Counted from the stretch's first letter, positions 7,424 to 17,131 are shown. The stretch: 64,000 nt of DNA from Lachnospiraceae bacterium (GCA_022794255.1 JAAWEL010000023.1:1-64000), one strand, 5' to 3'. Notes: a model not told the origin generated them from the sequence alone. Translations and numbers: made by a program.

Positions 7424-9277
7424 TTATACCAGCTGAATCTGATATTTTTTCATCCAGTAATTGACCTGCCAGAGGTAGGCCATCATCTGAGGACCTGCCA
7501 TCAGCTGCCCGTACCAGGGTTTTCCATAATCAGAGGGGGAATTTAAAAAGTTTTCCACCTTAGCTCTGTCTAAAAACTGCAGAACAGGGGAGGAAAAATC
7601 GCCTAAAATTTCATTGCGTATACGCTGGGCCAGTAAACTTTCATAACCAGTATCGTAAGTTTTGGGATAGGGGGATTTGCGGCGGTGGCGTATTTCATTT
7701 GGCAGATAATCCCTGCCGCATTCCCGAAGGAGCGCTTTGGCCACTCCGTTCTTTGCCTTCATGTCCCAGGGGACATTCCACACATATTCCAGAATCCGGT
7801 GGTCTGCAAAGGGCACACGGGCTTCCAGGCCGGAGAACATGCTGGTGCGGTCCATACGGTTGAGGAGCGTTTGCATAAACCATCGCTGATTCAGCCAGGA
7901 GATTTCCCGGCGGCGTTTTTCCTGCGGTGTATCCTCGGGAAGGCGGGGGGTTTCGTCTATGGATTCCTGATACCGCATGGCTACATATTCTTCCATGCCA
8001 AGATACTCCAGGAAATCATGGTTAAGGAGGATTTGCCGGGCCTTCAGATCCATGGTCCAGGGAAATGTGTTGGACCGGAAACATTCTTCTTTGTGGAACC
8101 AGGGATAGCCGCCGAAAATCTCATCGGCACACTCGCCGGTTAAAGCAACCTTGTGGCTTTGGCGTACCTGGGAGCAAAAGTATAGAAGAGAAGCGTCCAC
8201 GTCAGCCATGGCGGGCAGATCGTGAGCATCCACAGACTGCTTTAAGCAGTCAGCCTGATCTAAGGTGGTACATTCCAGATACTGGTGGTCAGAGCCTAAG
8301 AAAGCCACCATCTGTTCCACATAGGGCCGGTCCTGGGAGGGCTGGAAGGAATTGGCTTTAAAGCTTTCCCGGTTGCCGGCAAAATCAAAGGAAAAGGTGT
8401 GCAGTTGTTTTCCTTTTTCTTTAAGACTGGCAGCGCAGACAGCGGATACCAGACTGGAGTCAATGCCACCAGACAAAAAGGTACAGATGGGTACATCGGA
8501 AACCATCTGCCGCCGGATGGAGTCCAGAACCAGAGCAGTTGTTTTTTCCACAGTGGTTTGATAGCTGTCTATGTGGGGGCGACTTTTCAGCTTCCAGTAA
8601 CAGTTTTGTCGAAATCCCTCCTTATTAAATACCGCAAAGCATCCGGGAAGGATCTCATGGATTCCTTGAAACACGCCACAGCCGCTTGTGCGGGCCGGAC
8701 CTATCCCAAATATTTCATTTAAGCCCTGGCGGTCGATGCAGGCTTTTACCCCCGGAACAGCCAGGATTCCCTTGATTTCAGAGGCGAACAAAAGGGTATC
8801 CTTTTGCAGGGAGTAAAACAGAGGTTTGATACCGCTGCGGTCCCGGTATAAAAGCAGCCGTTCCTGGTATGGGTCCCAGATGGCAAAGGCAAAAATACCG
8901 TTTAACCGGGTAACGAAGTCAGGACCATATTCCAGGTAGGAGGATAGGATCACTTCTGTATCACTGGTGGTTTCAAAGGTTTTCCCCAGGGTTATGAGTT
9001 CTTGCCGCAGCTCTTTTGTGTTGTACAGCTCTCCATTATACACAATGGCAAAGGTATGGTCTCCTGTCTTACAAAGCATAGGCTGATGGCCTTTTGCCGG
9101 ATCAATGACCGAGAGACGGGCGTGAGACAGCCCCACATGACCGGTCAGATAGATTCCATGGTCATCCGGACCCCGGTGGGCTTGCAGCTGATGCATGTGT
9201 GTCAAAATATCCGTATATTTTTGAGAATATCTGATAAAGTCTTTGTGGAAATTACAAAATCCTCCGATACCGCACAT
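7424..9277 (-). CDS. asnB: Asparagine synthase (glutamine-hydrolysing)
   Basis: A 617-residue cytoplasmic enzyme that makes asparagine from aspartate, ATP and glutamine. The N-terminal class II glutaminase domain starts with MCGIGG, so Cys 2 is the nucleophile; family residues RGPDDHG and YNGELYN follow. The synthetase domain carries the PP-loop SGGIDSSLVSA. Length fits the AsnB family (about 550-640). It begins 59 bases downstream of the transporter gene on the same strand, so the two may be co-transcribed. A role in modifying a cell-wall or peptide carboxylate, as some AsnB paralogues have, cannot be excluded. Confidence 0.93.
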   Translation of the reverse strand: MCGIGGFCNFHKDFIRYSQKYTDILTHMHQLQAHRGPDDHGIYLTGHVGLSHARLSVIDPAKGHQPMLCKTGDHTFAIVYNGELYNTKELRQELITLGKTFETTSDTEVILSSYLEYGPDFVTRLNGIFAFAIWDPYQERLLLYRDRSGIKPLFYSLQKDTLLFASEIKGILAVPGVKACIDRQGLNEIFGIGPARTSGCGVFQGIHEILPGCFAVFNKEGFRQNCYWKLKSRPHIDSYQTTVEKTTALVLDSIRRQMVSDVPICTFLSGGIDSSLVSAVCAASLKEKGKQLHTFSFDFAGNRESFKANSFQPSQDRPYVEQMVAFLGSDHQYLECTTLDQADCLKQSVDAHDLPAMADVDASLLYFCSQVRQSHKVALTGECADEIFGGYPWFHKEECFRSNTFPWTMDLKARQILLNHDFLEYLGMEEYVAMRYQESIDETPRLPEDTPQEKRRREISWLNQRWFMQTLLNRMDRTSMFSGLEARVPFADHRILEYVWNVPWDMKAKNGVAKALLRECGRDYLPNEIRHRRKSPYPKTYDTGYESLLAQRIRNEILGDFSSPVLQFLDRAKVENFLNSPSDYGKPWYGQLMAGPQMMAYLWQVNYWMKKYQIQLV

Positions 9278-9336
9278 ATTTTGCCTTCTTTCTTGTTATA
9301 ATATTTTGTTTCTGTAAGGGAGTGGCAGAAAAGGAC

Positions 9337-10737
9337 TCAGATCAGTACACAGGCTGCCACAAAGGTACAACCAAAGCCGACCAGTACAGGAATCAGATTT
9401 TTCCGGGCCAGTTCGGTGGGGCTTACATTGCAGATGGCAGCCACCGGAATGATTCCCCAGGGAACAAGGGTTCCACCGCCTGTAAAAATGGCTGTGATTT
9501 GACCAAGGGCTGCAAAGACTGGCACAGAGCCTCCGGTGATCAGAGAGAAAGTGCGGGATAAGGCGCCAGTAAGAGGAAGGCCGGAAAAGCCTGACCCGTC
9601 CAGTCCGGTGAGAGTGCCAATCACCATCTGAAGAGCAGCGGCCATGTACCGGTTTAAGGGCGCTTTTCCTGCAAGCCAGATAGCCCAGTCGTTCATGATT
9701 CCATTCTGGTAATGTTCCCCGAGAATCGATGTTATTCCTTCTCCACCCATAAAGAAGAAGGCTCCAATCAAAATTACCGGTGCAAAGATCCGGATGGCAA
9801 AGAGAAATCCATGGGTCAGATAGTCGGTCACTTTTTCTGGCGCCTGGAAGGAAAAGCCCAGCACAGCGCCCAGTACCATAAGAAGGGTGGCAGTGCCGGA
9901 TACCAGGCTGGTGGCATCGCCGCCTTTTAAACCAAAGAGAAGCATCAAAAGAATATCCCCGAAAAAGGCCAGGGGAGTGAATACGGCAAGAAAAAGGGCA
10001 GCTTTGCTGGGAGGTCCAGGGTTTTGGGAGGAATTATTTTCTTCTGCCCCAGAGCTATGGACCGAATCATGCAGATCGGCAGGCTCTTTATCCATGGATT
10101 TGTGGTTCAGCAAAAAAGCGGTAATAACGGTGGCAGCGCCCATGGTGATGAAGAGGGGAGTTCCTTTAGTGAGAATCTCTTCTGTGCTGATTCCTGCCGC
10201 AGAGGCGGAGATGGCCGGAGCTCCCTGGATTACAAAGTCATAGCTTAGGGCAATTCCATGGCCGAACAGGTTCATGGCCATGGCAGCGGCTAAGGGATTT
10301 AGTCCTTTTTTTATCACAAGAGGAAGCATAATGGCCCCCACCAGCGCCACAGACGGAGATGGCCAGAGAAAAAGAGAGAAGAGAAGCATGGTGATACCTA
10401 AGATCCACCAGGTGACAGAAGAACTGCACATGATTTTTGAGAGAGGCTTCATCATCAGGTAATCACTTCCCAGATCGGAAAGACACTTGGATAATGCAGT
10501 GATCAATGCAATGGTGGCAATAATCTCCATAAATTCTTTTGCTGCATAAAGAGAAGCGCTAAATACGGTCTGGATTCCCCCAAAGAGTGTCCCCGTGGCA
10601 GTGAGTCCCAGCAAAAATAAGAAAAGGATGCATACAATGGGGGTATCCCTTCTCATTATCATGACAAATAATATGACAATCACACCAGTCAGGTAGAGGA
10701 TGTGCAGAGGGGTTAAGGTTGTGGTTAGTTCCAGCAT
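9337..10737 (-). CDS. Multi-pass membrane transporter, ion-transporter-superfamily-like
   Basis: A 466-residue integral membrane protein with about 11-12 hydrophobic segments and a hydrophilic loop (about residues 215-245, Ser/Asn/Gly-rich). The overall look is that of secondary carriers of the GntP/CitMHS/NhaC type: helical hairpins with WPSPSVALVGAIMLP and GLDGSGFSGLPLTGALS, a Gly-rich re-entrant-looking segment. The substrate is unknown; candidates are organic acids or cations. It starts about 140 bases from the divergent acyltransferase gene. asnB follows on the same strand, which hints at, but does not show, an amino-acid or dicarboxylate substrate. Confidence 0.72.
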   Translation of the reverse strand: MLELTTTLTPLHILYLTGVIVILFVMIMRRDTPIVCILFLFLLGLTATGTLFGGIQTVFSASLYAAKEFMEIIATIALITALSKCLSDLGSDYLMMKPLSKIMCSSSVTWWILGITMLLFSLFLWPSPSVALVGAIMLPLVIKKGLNPLAAAMAMNLFGHGIALSYDFVIQGAPAISASAAGISTEEILTKGTPLFITMGAATVITAFLLNHKSMDKEPADLHDSVHSSGAEENNSSQNPGPPSKAALFLAVFTPLAFFGDILLMLLFGLKGGDATSLVSGTATLLMVLGAVLGFSFQAPEKVTDYLTHGFLFAIRIFAPVILIGAFFFMGGEGITSILGEHYQNGIMNDWAIWLAGKAPLNRYMAAALQMVIGTLTGLDGSGFSGLPLTGALSRTFSLITGGSVPVFAALGQITAIFTGGGTLVPWGIIPVAAICNVSPTELARKNLIPVLVGFGCTFVAACVLI

Positions 10738-10878
10738 ATTAGTTCCTTTCTGAAAAATGGTATATAGAACTATATGCGGATGGAAGAGATGAGGAGATAG
10801 GTTAGGGATAGAAAAAAAAACTTCTTTGTGATAAGATGATAAAGGATCTGCTTACAGGCTGATTCAGGGAGGGGCAGA

Positions 10879-11919
10879 ATGGGGGAAGAACGTTTTCGCA
10901 ATAAAGTGACATGGTTTTCTTTTGGATTCAGCCTTCTGGTGATCTGGGTTCACTCCTACAATGCAGAGCTGTATCTGGGCAAGACACCAAAAATGGCTGT
11001 GGTGTACAGGCTGGAACATTGCCTGGGGGACGGGATCGCCCAGATTGCTGTGCCCGGGTTTTTTATGATATCCGGGTATCTGTTTTATCGGGACTTTACA
11101 TGGAAGAAGCTGGGGGAGAAGTGGCAAAGGCGAATCGGAAGTGTGCTGGTGCCTTATATTTTGTGGAATTTCCTTTATTACTTGGGATATGTGATTGGAA
11201 GCCGCCTGCCCTGGATGACCCATGTGGTAGGAAAAGGGGTCATTCCCTTTGACCTTTTCACTGCTGTTGATGCAGTGATCAACTATACTTACAATTATGT
11301 GTTTTGGTATTTGTTCCAATTGATTCTTCTGATTGTGCTGGCGCCGGTGCTATATCCTTTGCTGTGCCATTGGTGGAGCCGTTTGTGCTTATTTGCATTT
11401 CTGTGGTGGATGGTGGCAACCGGAAATAATTTGATCTTAGTCAATGCAGATGCAGTGATCTATTATGCCACAGCAGCGGCACTGGCCATTGGAAAGAAAA
11501 GCTGGGTGGAAAAGGCATTGCCTGACAATATGAAAAGAAGGGGATATCTTCTTGGAGGGCTGGGCATGATCGGTATGGCAGCGCTTATCTATCATATAGG
11601 ATTGCGCACAGCTTTTGTTCCCTGCTTCGTTCTGTGCCGTCTGTTAGGCGTGGCAGGGCTTTGGATGGGGGTGCCTGGAGAAAATCTTCCGGTGGCAGGG
11701 GAGCTTATGAGCCATAATTTTTTCCTGTATGGAATCCATTTTGCATTTGTCCGGTTTATCAATAAAGCAGGTATCTGGGTGTTTCCGGCGACTCCTGCTG
11801 TGCCCCTTTTGCTGTACCTTTTTATGCCGGTTCTCATTTTGGGGATTGGACTGATTCTGGGGAGAGCTTTGCGCAGGTGGATGCCGGTGACATGGGGACT
11901 TTTGAATGGAGGGCGATAA
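10879..11919 (+). CDS. Acyltransferase 3 family membrane protein
   Basis: A 346-residue membrane protein with about 10 transmembrane helices. It has the family opening FSFGFSLLVIWVHSYNAEL, where the His of the first helix is the usual catalytic candidate, followed by PGFFMISGYLFYRDF and a C-terminal HNFFLYGIHFAFVRFI. Members O-acylate exported carbohydrates or lipids, such as cell-wall or exopolysaccharide sugars. The ATG at 10879 follows the ribosome site ggaggggc. It is divergent from the transporter gene and closed by a terminator at 11959-11990, so it is probably monocistronic. The acceptor cannot be told. Confidence 0.85.
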   Translation: MGEERFRNKVTWFSFGFSLLVIWVHSYNAELYLGKTPKMAVVYRLEHCLGDGIAQIAVPGFFMISGYLFYRDFTWKKLGEKWQRRIGSVLVPYILWNFLYYLGYVIGSRLPWMTHVVGKGVIPFDLFTAVDAVINYTYNYVFWYLFQLILLIVLAPVLYPLLCHWWSRLCLFAFLWWMVATGNNLILVNADAVIYYATAAALAIGKKSWVEKALPDNMKRRGYLLGGLGMIGMAALIYHIGLRTAFVPCFVLCRLLGVAGLWMGVPGENLPVAGELMSHNFFLYGIHFAFVRFINKAGIWVFPATPAVPLLLYLFMPVLILGIGLILGRALRRWMPVTWGLLNGGR

Positions 11920-11958
11920 AAAGCGGATATAGGTATCTGCGGCTGTGAGATATGGAAG

Positions 11959-11990
11959 AGGACTGTTCGTTAGTGAATGGTCTTTTTTTA
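11959..11990 (+). terminator. Rho-independent terminator after the acyltransferase gene
   Basis: A 10-bp stem including three G-U wobbles (11959-11968 with 11975-11984) and a 6-base loop, running into a run of seven T. Confidence 0.7.
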
Positions 11991-12475
11991 TTTCAATATT
12001 GCCCTATTGGACAAAGGGATTATTTAAAGAGCAAAAAATAGTTAGTTCGATAGGGTGGATTATGATAAATAATTTTTTTTGGAAATACAGCCGTTTTTTT
12101 GATAAATTCCAGGGATTGTCTCTTTTGTACAATAAGAAAACACGCAGCAGTCTATTGGGAATTGTCTAATTTGTTTGACTTTAACCAATAATATACACAA
12201 ATTTATGGAGGAAATCACTGGAATATTTGAAGAAATAGTTGACATTTATGAAAATATTTGATATAAATTAATCATAACAAAAAGTAAGAAAAATAGATTA
12301 AATCAAAATAAAAGTTTTTATTAAACAAAAAGCACCGTTCTCATTTTTATTTTGCAAACTCTGTAAGTCAGAAATTTTTACTGGCAATAAGCACAGAAAG
12401 GATAGCGGTTCAGGTGATCTGGACTGTTACCATATAAGCACATTGGTTTTATAAAAAACAAAGGAGGCAAAAGGA
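11991..12475 (+). other. AT-rich leader and promoter region of the catabolic operon
   Basis: About 485 bases without a convincing gene. It is much more AT-rich than the flanks. A short open frame at 11945-12169 lacks family features and overlaps the terminator, so I do not call it. The region contains the promoter at 12239-12267 and a leader of about 200 bases before the binding-protein gene. No riboswitch pattern or cre box was recognised. Confidence 0.6.
12239..12267 (+). promoter_or_regulatory. Strong sigma-A-type promoter of the ABC/catabolic operon
   Basis: TTGACA (12239-12244, perfect -35) and TATAAA (12262-12267) with an exact 17-base spacer in an AT-rich setting. Expected transcript start is near 12274, about 200 bases before the first gene, leaving room for regulatory binding. 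No other comparable promoter was seen before 25.3 kb, and genes are closely packed, so this may drive the whole 12.5-25.3 kb set. Confidence 0.75.
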
Positions 12476-13606
12476 ATGAAAAAGATCACAAGAAAATGGT
12501 TAGGGAGCATGACAGCGCTGTGTTTGGCTGCAGTCTCGCTCGCAGCGTGCGGCGGTGGTTCATCCAATAGTGGAACAACCGCAGCGCCGGCACAGACTAA
12601 TGCTGCCACAGAAACCACAGCGGCCGGAGCGGATGCTGAAACAAAGGAAGCATCCACTGGCAAGGAGGGGGGATACAAGATCGGATGGTCCACCATCTAT
12701 CTGACTCCATCCTGGATGCAGGAGACCAGCGGGCTGATGGATGCCTGTATTGAGAAGTACAAAGCAGAGGGGGTGATCAGCGACTACACCATCGCCAATG
12801 CAGACGGCGATACCTCTGTTCAGATTTCACAGATTGAGAACATGATTGCAGAAGGCTACGATGCGATTATCCTGGATGCCGGATCTTCAGATGCATTGAA
12901 TCAGGTGGTGGAGAAGGCCACCAGCCAGGGAGTGATTGTTGTCAATTTTGACTCGCTGGTAACTACGGATAAAGTTACCTGTCGGATCGGCACATCTGAT
13001 GTAGAGTATGGAAGGCTGTGTGCTCAGTGGCTGGTAGATACCCTGGGCGGCAAGGGAAATATTATTGTGTTCAGCGGACCGGCGGGAGTTGCAGTTTCTG
13101 ATGGCCGGGAGAAGGGCGCTATGGAAATCTTGGAGCAGAATCCGGATATCAATATCATCACCACCCTTCACAGCGAATACAATTCTGCACCTGCCATGGA
13201 AGTTTTAAATCCGGTACTGGATGCCAATGATGTTGACGGAATCTGTGCATTGGGAGGCTCTCTGGCATCTGCGTCCCTGACGGCAGTTCTGGACAAGGGG
13301 TTGGATATGATCCCTATTTGCGGAGAGAATTACAACGGATTTTTGCGTCAGTGGTCCGATCTGGTGGATGATGGATTTGAATCCTTTGCAGTGTGCCAGC
13401 CAAACTGGCTGGGTGTGCTGGCGGTTGAGCAGAGCATCCGCATTCTCAACGGGGAAGCATATGATCAGGATGTAGTGGTTCCGATTCCGTCCATTGACAA
13501 CAACAATCTGTCCGAGTTTGTTCCCAATGACTATTCTGACGACTGGTATCCCATTGCAGATATTACGGATGACCAGATTAAAAAGTACTTAACACCAGGG
13601 GCATAG
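12476..13606 (+). CDS. Sugar-type ABC transporter substrate-binding lipoprotein (RbsB-like)
   Basis: A 376-residue lipoprotein anchored outside the membrane. The signal peptide ends in lipobox SLAAC, Cys 25, followed by a Ser/Thr/Ala-rich linker (about 26-60). The mature part is a type-1 periplasmic-binding fold of the ribose/galactose class: YKIGWSTIYLTPSWMQE, IENMIAEGYDAIILD, VVNFDSLV and IIVFSGPAGVAVSDGREKG. A strong ribosome site (aaggagg) precedes the ATG. It is first in a transport operon with a double ATPase and two permeases. The ligand is probably a sugar or sugar acid; the downstream enzymes suggest an amino-sugar acid derivative. Confidence 0.9.
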   Translation: MKKITRKWLGSMTALCLAAVSLAACGGGSSNSGTTAAPAQTNAATETTAAGADAETKEASTGKEGGYKIGWSTIYLTPSWMQETSGLMDACIEKYKAEGVISDYTIANADGDTSVQISQIENMIAEGYDAIILDAGSSDALNQVVEKATSQGVIVVNFDSLVTTDKVTCRIGTSDVEYGRLCAQWLVDTLGGKGNIIVFSGPAGVAVSDGREKGAMEILEQNPDINIITTLHSEYNSAPAMEVLNPVLDANDVDGICALGGSLASASLTAVLDKGLDMIPICGENYNGFLRQWSDLVDDGFESFAVCQPNWLGVLAVEQSIRILNGEAYDQDVVVPIPSIDNNNLSEFVPNDYSDDWYPIADITDDQIKKYLTPGA

Positions 13607-13639
13607 GGATTATCCCGCTCTGATTTGTAGCTGAAAATA

Positions 13640-13673
13640 ATGCGCCTGCTTTGTAAGGTACAAGCAGGCGCAT
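13640..13673 (+). promoter_or_regulatory. Intergenic hairpin between binding-protein and ATPase genes
   Basis: An 11-bp GC-rich stem (ATGCGCCTGCT with AGCAGGCGCAT) continues after one bulged T into TGTA/TACA with an AGG loop. No T run follows. Such stems between a binding-protein gene and the rest of a transporter operon commonly protect the upstream mRNA or partly stop transcription, giving more binding protein than membrane parts. Confidence 0.65.
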
Positions 13674-13696
13674 CTTTGCATCATGGAGGAGATGAG

Positions 13697-15217
13697 TTGT
13701 TTTTGAAGGATGCATTTTTACAGGTAAAGAATGTCAGCAAGTCATTTTTTGGAAACAGGGTTTTGTCAAATGTCAGCGCAGAGCTAAGACCGGGAGAGTT
13801 TTTGGCGCTGATCGGGGAAAATGGCGCAGGCAAAAGTACGCTGATCAATTTGATCACAGGGATATATTCCTACGATGAAGGGGAAATATGGATTGACGGA
13901 AAGCTGTGCAAAACCATTACCCCGGCGGAGGCCCAGAGACTTGGTATACATACGGTTCGGCAGGAGCTTTCCATTAACCCGGTTTTGACAGTGACTCAGA
14001 ATGTATTTCTCGGCCATGAGATTTTAAAGCGCGGCCTGGTGGATAAAAAGGAGATGGAGCGGATCACCAGAGAGCTTTTGGATTCGGTTCACTTAAACCA
14101 CATTGATCCGAAGCAGGATGCGGGCACGCTGACGATGGCAGAGAAGCAGATGCTGGAATTTTGTAAAGCGGTGTATCAGAATCCCCGGCTTTTGGTGCTG
14201 GATGAAGCTACATCTGCGCTGGATGATGACCAGGTGGAGATCTTATTCAACAAGCTGAGAGAGCTTCAGAAAAATGGTCTGATGGTGATTTTTATTTCCC
14301 ATCGTCTTCATGAGCTGTATGAGCTTTGCAATATTATGACGGTGTTAAAGGACGGACAGCAGATTGTGACAGAGCCGATTCAGAGTCTGGATGAGGACCG
14401 GCTGATCTCACTGATGACAGGAAGAGCCATTGCGGATCTGTTTCCGGCTAAAAGAGACAGTGAAAAGCTTAGGAGTGCATCAGAAGTTGTAAAGATTGAG
14501 AACGGGGCCTTTGGGAAATGTAAAAATATCAGTTTCACCGTGAAAAAAGGGGAGATATTGGGAATCGGCGGGCTGCAGGGACAGGGGCAGCAGACTTTCC
14601 TGGAATGTCTTTTCGGAATGCGGAAACTAGAGAAGGGCACAATGCTTTTGGATGGGCAGCCTGTGACCTTAAAAGGGCCGTCTGATGCCATGGATAAGGG
14701 GATTGCCTATCTTCCGGCTGAGCGGAAGACGGAGGGGCTTTTTGTGTCTCACCCCATCGCTTTTAACCTGACGTTTGCCTGTCTTGGGGAGCTTAGCAAT
14801 GCCATGGGAACAATCATTAAGAAAAAAGAAAAGGAAGAGATCGACCGGGCATTTACATCCTTTTCCATTAAGGCTAACGGCCCCCATCAGATTATCAGTG
14901 AACTGTCAGGGGGGAATCAGCAAAAGGTAGTGCTGGCCAAATGGCTGGCCAGGAATCCCAAGCTTTTGCTTCTCAATGAACCCACCCGGGGAATCGATGT
15001 GGGCACGAAGAAGGAGATCTACGAGCTGATGGCCCGTTTGGCAGAAAAAGGGGTCAGCATTGTTATGATCTCCTCAGATACCATGGAGCTGATCGGCATG
15101 TGCGACCGGGTTATCACGGTTTATGAGAATCAGATCAATTTTGAGCTCCTTAGCAATGACCTGACAGAAGAATCATTGGTAAAGGCGTCCGTATTCAGGA
15201 GGGATAAAAATGAATGA
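13697..15217 (+). CDS. Sugar-type ABC transporter ATP-binding protein, two ABC domains (RbsA/MglA-like)
   Basis: A 506-residue ATPase with tandem ABC domains, the energy unit of the importer. Domain 1 has Walker A GENGAGKST (residues 40-48) and Walker B LLVLDEAT. Domain 2 has the degenerate Walker A typical of this family (GLQGQGQQT), then signature LSGGNQQKV and LLLNEPTRGIDVG. I set the start at TTG 13697, six bases after GGAGGA at 13685-13690. An ATG at 13640 in the same frame lies inside the hairpin, lacks a ribosome site and would add residues unlike the family. It overlaps the next gene by 8 bases. Confidence 0.92.
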   Translation: MFLKDAFLQVKNVSKSFFGNRVLSNVSAELRPGEFLALIGENGAGKSTLINLITGIYSYDEGEIWIDGKLCKTITPAEAQRLGIHTVRQELSINPVLTVTQNVFLGHEILKRGLVDKKEMERITRELLDSVHLNHIDPKQDAGTLTMAEKQMLEFCKAVYQNPRLLVLDEATSALDDDQVEILFNKLRELQKNGLMVIFISHRLHELYELCNIMTVLKDGQQIVTEPIQSLDEDRLISLMTGRAIADLFPAKRDSEKLRSASEVVKIENGAFGKCKNISFTVKKGEILGIGGLQGQGQQTFLECLFGMRKLEKGTMLLDGQPVTLKGPSDAMDKGIAYLPAERKTEGLFVSHPIAFNLTFACLGELSNAMGTIIKKKEKEEIDRAFTSFSIKANGPHQIISELSGGNQQKVVLAKWLARNPKLLLLNEPTRGIDVGTKKEIYELMARLAEKGVSIVMISSDTMELIGMCDRVITVYENQINFELLSNDLTEESLVKASVFRRDKNE

Positions 15218-16193
15218 GCGTACAAAAGCCGTTGTGTCTTTAAAAGACAGGCTGCCTGGCCAGCATAAGAAGCTGCTTTCCGTATACATTACCTTTTTTA
15301 TATTTCTGGTGGCAGAGCTTGTAATGGATCCTCTGATTCTAAAGTCTTATTCCCGCATGTGGCCTTTGTCTCTGCAGTTTGCTCCCCTGATGCTTTGTGC
15401 CATGAGCCAGGGATGCATCATGCTGGTGGGAGGGATCAATCTGGCCCTGGGCGCGTCCTTGTCACTGGCCACAACCATCGCGGCAGTTACGATGTTTGAG
15501 GGGACGGTGGGAACAGCAGGGGGGATTGTGGCTACCTTAGGGGCGGGAATGGTCATTGGCCTTGTGATGGGGCTTGTGGTCACTTTTGGAAGATTGCCGG
15601 ATATCATCGTTACCCTGGCCTTTTCCTACATATGGAACGGGGCGGCTCTTCTTGTTTTAAGTAAGCCGGGAGGACATATTCCTGGCGCTTACTCTAAGTT
15701 TTTGCAGAGCGGCGGGGGGATTCCCTTTGCAGGAATTATTATTCTCCTTCTTCTCGTTCTCTGGAAAATTGTTAAAAACACCCGTCTGGGAATCAATATC
15801 TATGCAATCGGAGGAAATGCCAGAGCTTCCTTTGAAAGCGGAATCAATGTGCGTCTTACAAAGATTTTGGCTTACATGATTTCCGGACTTTTTATGGCAG
15901 GGGCCGCCTTGGTTTTAGTGGGACAGACCGGATGTGGAGATCCTACCATTGGCAATGCCTACGGGACAAAATCCATTGCTGCGGCCATTTTAGGCGGCTA
16001 CAGCTTTTCCGGAGGAATCGGACAGATGAAGGGGGCAGTGCTGGGAGCTTTTATCTATATTGCGATTGAGAACGTGTTGTTTTTCAGCGGGCTGTCCTCC
16101 TTTTATCAGTATATTATCCAGGGAGCCATATTGATTGCAGCCATTGGCCTGAAGGTTGTCAGCTATTATCGAGGCGGAGGTGAAGGAGTATGA
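15210..16193 (+). CDS. Sugar-type ABC transporter permease 1 (RbsC-like)
   Basis: A 327-residue membrane permease of the branched-chain amino acid/ribose type, with about 9 hydrophobic segments. Typical family pieces are LVGGINLALGASLSLA, the coupling-helix region GINIYAIGGNARASFESGI (interface with the ATPase), and AAAILGGYSFSGGIGQ. It overlaps the ATPase gene by 8 bases and the next permease gene by 4 (ATGA), which points to translational coupling. The two permeases are different enough to form a heterodimeric channel. Confidence 0.9.
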   Translation: MNERTKAVVSLKDRLPGQHKKLLSVYITFFIFLVAELVMDPLILKSYSRMWPLSLQFAPLMLCAMSQGCIMLVGGINLALGASLSLATTIAAVTMFEGTVGTAGGIVATLGAGMVIGLVMGLVVTFGRLPDIIVTLAFSYIWNGAALLVLSKPGGHIPGAYSKFLQSGGGIPFAGIIILLLLVLWKIVKNTRLGINIYAIGGNARASFESGINVRLTKILAYMISGLFMAGAALVLVGQTGCGDPTIGNAYGTKSIAAAILGGYSFSGGIGQMKGAVLGAFIYIAIENVLFFSGLSSFYQYIIQGAILIAAIGLKVVSYYRGGGEGV

Positions 16194-17131
16194 GCAGATG
16201 CAAAGAATGGTTAAAGGACACCACAAACCTGGCATATCTCACAATGATTATTGTCTGGCTTACCACGATTGTCACGATCAAGGGCTTTGCCCGCCTGGGA
16301 CATAATGTTTCCACTCTGCAAACTGCTGCTCTGATGGGGTTTGCCGTGCTGGGCCAGGCGATTGTAGTCATCAGCGGCGGAATTGATATGTCTGTCAGCG
16401 AGATTATAACCTTAGGCTCTGTGACCTGTGCCGCGTGTATCAAGGCAGGGATGCCGCTGCCGGTGGCGATTGTGCTGGCTCTCTTAGCCTGTATGCTGGT
16501 GGGAGCTTTTAACGCCACATCGATTGTGTTTTTAAAGGTTCCGCCGATTATCCAGACCATCGCAGCAGGATGTATTATAGAGGGTACTCTTTTGGTTCTT
16601 ACAAACGGAACACCTCCGGCAGGCTGCGGGCCGGTGCTCTCCTGGATGTCAAAGGGCAAGCCTTTAACAGTCACCAATGCCTTTTGGATCTGGATGGCTA
16701 TGTATGGTCTTTTGTGGTGGCTGATGAACCGAAGCAAGTTCGGGCGGTATATCTATGCGATTGGAACCAATGTAAATACAGCCAGAAATTCCGGTGTCCA
16801 TGTGACGAAAATGAACTATATGATCTACATGATTTCCGGTCTGTGTGCAGGGATCTCTGGTATATTGATGCTGGGAAATATCGGTAGTACTTACCTGACT
16901 ATCGGGGATCCCTATCAGCTGTACTCCATTGCCTCAGTGGTGATCGGAGGAATCGCCATCACAGGTGGCAAGGGGAAATTCTCCGGAGTCATAGCAGGAA
17001 CGATTCTCACTGTGCTGATTCGGGATATATTGAATGTCATGTCCATCTCTGAGGCATTCCGCAATATTTTCCAGGGCCTTTTAGTGCTGACGCTTCTTCT
17101 GGCCTATGGCAGGGAGCGAAAGGCCGGATAA
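16190..17131 (+). CDS. Sugar-type ABC transporter permease 2 (RbsC-like)
   Basis: A 313-residue second permease of the same family, with about 8-9 membrane segments. Visible motifs are VISGGIDMSVSEIITLGS, the ATPase-contact segment YIYAIGTNVNTARNSGV and VVIGGIAITGGKGKFSG. Its start overlaps the stop of the first permease gene by four bases (ATGA). With the first permease and the ATPase it completes the importer. Heteromeric permease pairs occur in autoinducer-2 and several sugar systems, but the binding protein is not clearly LsrB. Confidence 0.9.
   Translation: MSRCKEWLKDTTNLAYLTMIIVWLTTIVTIKGFARLGHNVSTLQTAALMGFAVLGQAIVVISGGIDMSVSEIITLGSVTCAACIKAGMPLPVAIVLALLACMLVGAFNATSIVFLKVPPIIQTIAAGCIIEGTLLVLTNGTPPAGCGPVLSWMSKGKPLTVTNAFWIWMAMYGLLWWLMNRSKFGRYIYAIGTNVNTARNSGVHVTKMNYMIYMISGLCAGISGILMLGNIGSTYLTIGDPYQLYSIASVVIGGIAITGGKGKFSGVIAGTILTVLIRDILNVMSISEAFRNIFQGLLVLTLLLAYGRERKAG

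Noticed and set aside
11945-12169. 74-aa open frame in the AT-rich leader
   Set aside because: It overlaps a terminator, has no ribosome site and no domain; the AT-rich composition looks non-coding.
12476-17131. Autoinducer-2 (Lsr) uptake system
   Set aside because: The two-permease layout is similar, but no lsrK, lsrF or lsrG homologues are present and downstream enzymes fit amino-sugar-acid breakdown.
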